Below, one piece after another: positions 58,962 through 64,000 of a stretch of 64,000 bases of DNA. Every line of letters begins with the position of its first letter. The stretch's first letter is position 1. The stretch is from Streptomyces tropicalis. Lineage in GTDB: Bacteria > Actinomycetota > Actinomycetes > Streptomycetales > Streptomycetaceae. The position numbers and the translations under genes are program-made. The notes beneath the pieces are model-generated. The model searched no databases. It was not told the origin of the DNA and saw only the letters and a list, made by a program, of their open reading frames with translations. The stretch spans positions 1-64,000 of the forward strand of contig NZ_JARJBB010000003.1 of assembly GCF_029269835.1 (NCBI RefSeq), given 5' to 3'.

Positions 58962-60346
58962 CCGAGCTCGCCACGATGGAGTTCCACCCCCGCCCCCAGG
59001 CGGGCGAGGCCCGGCCGTGGGCGTTCCCGGCACCCGAGCGCGGCACGCTGGACAACGGGCTGACGGTGCTGCGCTGCCACCGCCCCGGCCAGCAGGTCGT
59101 CGCCGTCGAGGTGCTGCTGGACGCGCCCCTGGACGCCGAGCCGGCCGGCCTGGACGGCGTCGCCACGATCATGGCGCGGGCCTTCTCCGAGGGCACCGAC
59201 CAGCACTCCGCGGAGGACTTCGCCGCCGAGCTGGAGCGCGCCGGCGCCACCCTCGACGCGCACGCCGACCACCCCGGTGTCCGGCTGAGCCTGGAGGTCC
59301 CCGCCTCGCGCCTGGCGAAGGGGCTCGGCCTGCTGGCCGACGCCCTGCGGGCCCCCGCCTTCGCCGAGAGCGAGGTCGAGCGGCTGGTGCGCAACCGGCT
59401 CGACGAGATCCCGCACGAGATGGCCAACCCCTCGCGCCGGGCCGCCAAGGAGCTCTCCCGGCAGCTGTTCCCGGCCTCGTCGCGCATGTCGCGCCCGCGC
59501 CAGGGCACCGAGGAGACGGTCGAGGGCATCGACGCGGGCGCCGTCCGCGCCTTCTACGACCGGCACGTGCGCCCGGCGACGTCCACCGCCGTGGTCGTCG
59601 GCGACCTCACCGGGATCGACCTCGACGCGCTGCTCGGCGAGACCCTGGGCGCCTGGAAGGGTTCCCCGGCCGAGCCGCACGCCGTGCCGCCGGTCACCGC
59701 CGACGACACCGGCCGCGTCGTGATCGTCGACCGTCCCGGCGCCGTCCAGACGCAGCTGCTCATCGGCCGCATCGGACCGGATCGGCACGACCGCGTGTGG
59801 GCCGCCCAGGTCCTCGGCACCTACTGCCTCGGCGGCACCCTGACGTCCCGTCTGGACCGGGTGCTGCGCGAGGAGAAGGGCTACACCTACGGCGTGCGGT
59901 CCTTCGGGCAGGTGCTGCGCTCCGCACCGGACGGCTCGGGCGCGGCGATGCTCGCGATCAGCGGCTCGGTCGACACCCCGAACACCGGACCGGCCCTGGA
60001 GGACCTGTTCACGGTGCTGCGCACGCTCGCCGGCGGCGGGCTCACCGACGCGGAGCGGGACGTCGCCGTGCAGAACCTCGTCGGGGTCGCGCCGCTGAAG
60101 TACGAGACCGCCGCCGCCGTGGCCGGGACCCTGGCCGACCAGGTCGAGCAGCACCTGCCCGACGACTACCAGGCGGGCCTGTACCGGCAGCTCGCCGGGA
60201 CCGGCACGGTCGAGGCCACCGCGGCGGTCGTCAACGCCTTCCCGGTGGACCGCCTCGTGACGGTCCTCGTCGGTGACGCGGCGCAGATCAAGGCGCCCGT
60301 CGAGGCTCTCGGCATCGGCCAAGTCACCGTGGTGACGGCCGAGTAG
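58958..60346 (+). CDS. M16 family protein, non-catalytic subunit
   Basis: Encodes 462 residues. It has the same two-domain fold, but the zinc motif HxxEH is missing (ATIMARAFSEG in its place), while the later motif GGTLTSRLDRVLREEKGYTYGVRS is intact. Such proteins pair with a catalytic partner (as in mitochondrial processing peptidase and bacterial PqqL-like pairs). It starts with GTG overlapping the previous stop (GTGA). It is followed by a strong terminator. Confidence 0.92.
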   Translation: MTELATMEFHPRPQAGEARPWAFPAPERGTLDNGLTVLRCHRPGQQVVAVEVLLDAPLDAEPAGLDGVATIMARAFSEGTDQHSAEDFAAELERAGATLDAHADHPGVRLSLEVPASRLAKGLGLLADALRAPAFAESEVERLVRNRLDEIPHEMANPSRRAAKELSRQLFPASSRMSRPRQGTEETVEGIDAGAVRAFYDRHVRPATSTAVVVGDLTGIDLDALLGETLGAWKGSPAEPHAVPPVTADDTGRVVIVDRPGAVQTQLLIGRIGPDRHDRVWAAQVLGTYCLGGTLTSRLDRVLREEKGYTYGVRSFGQVLRSAPDGSGAAMLAISGSVDTPNTGPALEDLFTVLRTLAGGGLTDAERDVAVQNLVGVAPLKYETAAAVAGTLADQVEQHLPDDYQAGLYRQLAGTGTVEATAAVVNAFPVDRLVTVLVGDAAQIKAPVEALGIGQVTVVTAE

Positions 60347-60394
60347 AGCGTCCGCGGCACGCGCCCGCGGCGGCCTCGCGCCGTCCCGCTCGGG

Positions 60395-60428
60395 GGAGCC
60401 CTGGTGACCGGTGTGTCACCAGGGCTCC
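60395..60428 (+). terminator. terminator of the M16 operon
   Basis: A perfect 14-bp stem (GGAGCCCTGGTGAC / GTCACCAGGGCTCC) with a 6-nt loop, about 50 bp after the stop. Confidence 0.85.
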
Positions 60429-60576
60429 CTGATGTCCGGATTGAGGGAGAGGCTGCCTTTCTGCCCTGTGTCCTGCGCTACAAAAACCGCCTTTCGTTTG
60501 GGATTTGAAAGCAGCCGCGTTTAGCGTCGGTCCGGCTGTCCGTCAGGCAGAGCGCCGCGCCCGCGGCACCGGACAG

Positions 60577-60722
60577 TCATCGCCGAGTCCCCGTACGGCG
60601 CGAGCCAGGGGAGCCGGGGACCCACCGTCCCTGGGGTGAATCGGACGCCCGAGCGTGCCGCGAGGGGGTCCGTAGGAGACCTTCCTGCTCCGAACCCGTC
60701 AGCTAACCCGGTAGGCGAGAGG
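60577..60722 (+). ncRNA. c-di-AMP (ydaO-yuaA type) riboswitch
   Basis: The leader of the M23 peptidase gene carries conserved ydaO elements: GAGCCAGGGGAGCCGGGG, GGGGTGAATC, TAGGAGACCTTCC, CGAACCCGTCAGC and TAACCCGGTAGGCGA. In Streptomyces such elements control cell-wall hydrolases and resuscitation factors. Ligand binding shuts expression down. The ATG lies about 25 nt after the element. Confidence 0.93.
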
Positions 60723-60745
60723 GAAGGAAAGGAACCAGCGTCTTC

Positions 60746-61504
60746 ATGGCGTTCACGCGCGCCGCCGGGAAACACCGTCGCCCCGGCCGGATGCACCGCA
60801 CCACCGCCCGCGCCGCCGGCATCGCGGCCCTGACCACCACCGGCGTCCTCAGCACCCTCGCCGCCGCCCCGGCGCTCGCCGCCGAGACCCCCCGCCCCGA
60901 GGACACCGGCCTCACCCCGGTCGTCACCGTGGGCGACTCGGTCGCCGCGAAGATCGACGAGCAGGCCGTCGCCCAGCACAAGGCCGCCGCGCAGAAGCAG
61001 GCCGAGGAGGCTGCCCGCAAGAGGGCCGCCGCGCAGGCGAAGAAGGCTCGCGAGGCCAAGGAGCGCGCCGCCCGCGAGGCCGAGCGCAAGCGCCTGAACG
61101 CCTTCGTCGCGCCGATATCCGACTCCTACGTGTCCACCGGCTACAAGACCGGCGGCTCGCTGTGGTCCTCCGGCTCCCACACCGGCATCGACTTCCACGC
61201 GGCCAGCGGCACCACCGTCCACGCGGTCGGCACGGGCACCGTCGTCCAGACCGGCTGGGGCGGGGCCTACGGCAACCAGATCGTGATCAGGATGGCCGAC
61301 GGCATGTACACCCAGTACGGCCACCTGTCGTCCATCGGCGTCTCGGTGGGCCAGAAGGTCGTGCCGGGCCAGCAGATCGGCCTCTCCGGCTCGACCGGCA
61401 ACACCACCGGACCGCACCTCCACTTCGAGGCGCGCACGGGCCCCGACTACGGCTCCGACGTCGACCCGGTCGCCTACCTCCGCAAGCACGGCGTCGACGC
61501 CTGA
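60746..61504 (+). CDS. secreted M23 (LytM-type) peptidase
   Basis: Encodes 252 residues. A signal peptide (about 1-45, ending ALAAET) is followed by a charged coiled-coil segment (AQHKAAAQKQAEEAARKRAAA..., about 75-115). The LytM domain then has HTGIDFHA (first His, Asp), GYGNQ-like VRMADGMYTQYGHLSS and the HLHFE motif, which form the zinc site. It would cleave peptidoglycan cross-bridges. It is controlled by the upstream riboswitch and followed by a hairpin terminator. Confidence 0.92.
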   Translation: MAFTRAAGKHRRPGRMHRTTARAAGIAALTTTGVLSTLAAAPALAAETPRPEDTGLTPVVTVGDSVAAKIDEQAVAQHKAAAQKQAEEAARKRAAAQAKKAREAKERAAREAERKRLNAFVAPISDSYVSTGYKTGGSLWSSGSHTGIDFHAASGTTVHAVGTGTVVQTGWGGAYGNQIVIRMADGMYTQYGHLSSIGVSVGQKVVPGQQIGLSGSTGNTTGPHLHFEARTGPDYGSDVDPVAYLRKHGVDA

Positions 61505-61527
61505 CCCGGCCCGCGTTCCGCGCACTC

Positions 61528-61558
61528 GAAAGCCCCGGCTCGCCGAGCCGGGGCTTTC
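61528..61558 (+). terminator. terminator of the M23 gene
   Basis: A near-perfect long stem (GAAAGCCCCGGCTCG / CGAGCCGGGGCTTTC) right after the stop. Confidence 0.85.
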
Positions 61559-61693
61559 GCGCTCCTCCCGGACCGCTGTCCAAAAAGACTCCATGGATTC
61601 CGGCCCCCCGTCGGAAATTCCGGCTCATTGTCATAGAGTCACGGAACGGCGTCCATCGTCGGCGTTTCACGGGGATGAAGGCGGAGGTCGGTC

Positions 61694-62389
61694 ATGCGTA
61701 TTCCGGCGCACTCGGTGTGCTCGGCCATCCGGGACGACATCGTCGCCGGTGTGCACGAACGCGGCAGCCGGCTCACCGAGGAGGTCCTCGCCCGCCGCTA
61801 CGGCGTCTCCCGCGTCCCCGTGCGGGAGGCCCTGCGCACCCTGCAGGCGGAGGGGTTCGTGGTGATCCGGCGGCACGCGGGCGCGTGCGTCGCCGAGCCG
61901 ACCGAGCAGGAGGCGGCGGACCTCCTCCGGATGCGCGGCCTGCTGGAGCCGCTCGGAGCCTCCCGGGCGGCCGAGCGGCGCACGGAGGCCCACCTGAAGG
62001 TGCTGCGCGGGCTGGTCGGGCTGGGGCAGGAGCGGGCCCGCGGGGGCAGCCGCGAGGACCTGCGGTCGCTGGGCGGCTGGTTCCACGAGACGCTCGCCCA
62101 GGCCTGCGCCAGCCCCGCCCTGACGTCGATGCTGACCCAGCTGCGGCACAAGACCGCCTGGATGTACACGGTGCAGGCGCCGGTCGACCCGGTGGAGTCC
62201 TGGGCGCAGCACGGCGCCATCGTGGACGCCGTCGCGCGCGGCGACGGCGAGCGGGCGCGGGCCGTCACCGCGCTGCACGCGGAGCGGGCGGCGGCCGCGC
62301 ACCGGCTGCGGATCCCCGGCGCGGCGGACCGGGCGGACGGTGTGAGCCCTTCGCAACGAGCCGTCAACATGTCGGGTCTGCGGAATTAA
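61694..62389 (+). CDS. GntR-family (FCD/FadR type) transcriptional regulator
   Basis: Encodes 231 residues. The winged helix (about 10-70) has AIRDDIVAGVHERGSRLTEEVLARRYGVSRVPVREALRTLQAEGFV, then an FCD domain with the histidine-rich metal or ligand site in GGWFHETLAQACASPAL and AQHGAIVDAVARGD. A common neighbour of ptsH in Streptomyces. Sites with the core AATTCC lie both upstream (61612) and downstream (62461-62521), which may be its operators. Confidence 0.87.
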   Translation: MRIPAHSVCSAIRDDIVAGVHERGSRLTEEVLARRYGVSRVPVREALRTLQAEGFVVIRRHAGACVAEPTEQEAADLLRMRGLLEPLGASRAAERRTEAHLKVLRGLVGLGQERARGGSREDLRSLGGWFHETLAQACASPALTSMLTQLRHKTAWMYTVQAPVDPVESWAQHGAIVDAVARGDGERARAVTALHAERAAAAHRLRIPGAADRADGVSPSQRAVNMSGLRN

Positions 62390-62704
62390 CACGCACGCCG
62401 TATACAAAGAGGAGGCATGCGGTCGCAGTTCCCTTCGGCCGTCTCCTGACCGGCCGGCGGGAATTCCCGAACGGCGTGAGAAGGCGTGCGTGAATTCCCG
62501 GAAAAGGGCCCCGGGGAATTCTTCCGGCCCGCCGGCAAAGGTCGTGAAGACCGCGAGGGTGTCGCCGCTGCCGCGGGGCGCGGCCGCGCAGGCGAACCGC
62601 CGGGCGCGCGTCGCGGAGACGGACCATGGGGCGCGCGCCGCGGAGGCGGCACGGCCGCGCCGCCCGGGGAGGGCGACGCGGCCGCACCGCGTGGACCGGA
62701 CGGA
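62390..62704. other. intergenic region with GAATTC repeats and a mini-ORF
   Basis: GAATTC occurs three times within 62 bp (62461, 62492, 62516), the last two in an inverted repeat GAATTCCCGG / CCGGGGAATTC. GTATAC (62400-62405) and GAGGAGG precede an ATG at 62417 that could encode MRSQFPSAVS. Nothing larger is supported. Confidence 0.45.
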
Positions 62705-62986
62705 TCAGACCGTCTCGGGAAGCTCGTCGAGCCCCTCGGAGACCAGCTTGGCCAGCCGGTCGAGAGCGGCGTCGGCCCCCTCGGCGTCGGAGGCCAGGAC
62801 GATCTCCTCGCCGCCCTGCGCGCCCAGGCCGAGCACGGCCAGCATGGAGGCCGCGTTCACCGGGTTGCCGCCCGGCTTGGCGATCGTCACGGGGACGCCT
62901 GCGGCCGTGGCGGCCCGGACGAAGATGGAGGCGGGGCGGGCGTGGAGACCCTCGGCCCAGCCGACGTTGACGCGGCGCTCAGCCAT
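62705..62986 (-). CDS. ptsH: phosphocarrier protein HPr
   Basis: Encodes 93 residues of the PTS. His15 in GLHARPAS is the phosphoryl-transfer site and Ser47 in NPVNAASMLAVLGLG is the regulatory site. It passes phosphate from enzyme I to the sugar-specific EIIA components in the cytoplasm. ATG at 62986 is used. It is single and faces left, opposite to the GntR gene. Confidence 0.95.
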   Translation of the reverse strand: MAERRVNVGWAEGLHARPASIFVRAATAAGVPVTIAKPGGNPVNAASMLAVLGLGAQGGEEIVLASDAEGADAALDRLAKLVSEGLDELPETV

Positions 62987-63163
62987 GTGATGCTGCCCTT
63001 CAGGTGTTCCGGGTTGTCTAGACCAGTTTTCCATACCGCGGAGCGTCCCCGGGAGCGGCGGTGCTCCGTGCGCGGAAGGCCCACCGGCCGCGGCCCCGGC
63101 CCGGCGGCGCCCTCCACAGACTGCCTCGCGCCGCTGTCGGACGCGAGCCGTACTCTGGGGCCC

Positions 63164-64000
63164 ATGCAGACCTCGCCGGACCGGCACGCGTACCCCGCCC
63201 ACTGGGAGGCCGACGTGGTGCTGCGCGACGGCGGCACCGCACGGATCCGCCCCATCACCGTCGACGACGCCGACCGCCTGGTCAGCTTCTACGAGCAGGT
63301 CTCGGACGAGTCGAAGTACTACCGCTTCTTCGCGCCGTACCCGCGCCTGTCCGCGAAGGACGTCCACCGCTTCACCCACCACGACTTCGTGGACCGGGTG
63401 GGACTCGCGGCCACCGTGGGCGGCGAGTTCATCGCCACCGTACGCTACGACCGCATCGGCGCGGGCGGACTGCCCGCCACCGGCCCCTCCGACGAGGCCG
63501 AGGTCGCCTTCCTCGTCCAGGACGCCCACCAGGGGCGCGGTGTCGCCTCGGCCCTCCTGGAGCACATCGCCGCCGTCGCCCGCGAGCGCGGCATCCGCCG
63601 GTTCACCGCCGAGGTGCTGCCCGCCAACAGCAAGATGATCAAGGTCTTCACGGACGCCGGGTACACCCAGAAGCGCAGCTTCGAGGACGGCGTCGTCCGC
63701 CTGGAGTTCGACATCGAGCCGACCGACCGCTCGCTCGCCGTGCAGCGCGCGCGGGAGCAGCGCGCCGAGGCGCGTTCGGTGCGCAGGCTCCTCGCCCCCG
63801 GGTCGGTCGCCGTCGTCGGCGTGGGCCGTACCCCCGGCGGCGTGGGCCGCAGCATCCTCGGAAATCTCCGCGACGCCGGCTTCACCGGCCGGCTCCACGC
63901 CGTGAACAGCGCCTTCGGGGACGAGCAGAAGGAGATCGACGGTGTGCCCGCGCACCGCTCGGTGCGGGAGATCGACGCCCCGGTCGACCTCGCCGTCGTC
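63164..64000 (+). CDS. GNAT acetyltransferase fused to ADP-forming acyl-CoA synthetase (partial)
   Basis: Encodes the first 279 residues; the gene runs off the window. The GNAT domain (about 20-180) has RIRPITVDDADRLVSFYEQV, FLVQDAHQGRGVASALLEHI (acetyl-CoA loop) and VLPANSKMIKVFTDAGYTQKRSF. From about residue 200 a CoA-binding domain starts (SVAVVGVGRTPGGVGRSILGNL). The order GNAT then acyl-CoA synthetase occurs in actinobacterial Pat-type proteins that acetylate lysines and control acyl-CoA synthetases. The TACTCT box at 63151 is 7 nt before the ATG, which suggests leaderless translation. Confidence 0.85.
   Translation, partial: MQTSPDRHAYPAHWEADVVLRDGGTARIRPITVDDADRLVSFYEQVSDESKYYRFFAPYPRLSAKDVHRFTHHDFVDRVGLAATVGGEFIATVRYDRIGAGGLPATGPSDEAEVAFLVQDAHQGRGVASALLEHIAAVARERGIRRFTAEVLPANSKMIKVFTDAGYTQKRSFEDGVVRLEFDIEPTDRSLAVQRAREQRAEARSVRRLLAPGSVAVVGVGRTPGGVGRSILGNLRDAGFTGRLHAVNSAFGDEQKEIDGVPAHRSVREIDAPVDLAVV

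Overview
The window is high-GC (about 70-73%) DNA whose gene content and order match a Streptomyces core chromosome. Markers for this are whiH next to hrdB, lexA divergent from nrdR-nrdJ, a second gyrase-like pair (topoisomerase IV parE/parC), paired M16 peptidases, and GntR-ptsH. From memory the order resembles the S. coelicolor block around SCO5799-SCO5842; no alignment was run. I saw no tRNA, rRNA, CRISPR array or prophage. The only mobile DNA is a transposase tail at the left edge.

Region 1 (1-10.3 kb): transposase remnant, secreted lipoprotein serine protease, a three-gene NRPS-independent siderophore operon (aminotransferase, IucA/IucC synthetase, GNAT), a DinG/XPD-type Fe-S helicase, and lexA. 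lexA is read leftward and carries its own SOS box. Region 2 (10.2-19.2 kb): nrdR-nrdJ (B12-dependent ribonucleotide reductase) behind two NrdR boxes, then TerD, an AbmA/YdbC-like protein, a histidine phosphatase, an ADP-ribosylglycohydrolase, rnhB and a helicase-tail-like protein. Region 3 (19.6-31 kb): a conserved hypothetical, a RecQ helicase fused to a phosphoribosyltransferase-like domain, a DUF4192 protein, an amylo-alpha-1,6-glucosidase-like protein, a Nudix/winged-helix protein with a palindrome over its own -10 box, and a degenerate ABC protein with a repeat-bearing linker.

Region 4 (31-42.7 kb): whiH, hrdB, a secreted trypsin-like protease, a small zinc-ribbon protein, parE, a membrane protein-kinase-regulator operon, and a DUF485/solute:sodium symporter pair. 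Region 5 (43-53 kb): a NitT/TauT-type ABC importer flanked by two CitB/DcuR-like response regulators, one paired with a CitA/DcuS-like kinase; a sucrase/ferredoxin-like protein behind an iron box; and two divergent citrate-synthase-family genes. One of those two carries an N-terminal DNA-binding domain, and an AT-rich double palindrome lies between them. Region 6 (53-64 kb): CobW GTPase, parC, the M16 pair, an M23 peptidase under a c-di-AMP (ydaO-type) riboswitch, a GntR regulator, ptsH, and the start of a GNAT/acyl-CoA-synthetase protein cut by the window edge.

Much of the window is DNA maintenance (lexA, DinG-like, RecQ, rnhB, nrdRJ, parE, parC) and global control (hrdB, whiH). Metabolic sensing (two-component systems, citrate-synthase-like regulator, PTS, c-di-AMP) fills the right half. 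Several genes have a TAnnnT -10 hexamer only 6-10 nt before the start codon and no Shine-Dalgarno, so they are probably leaderless.
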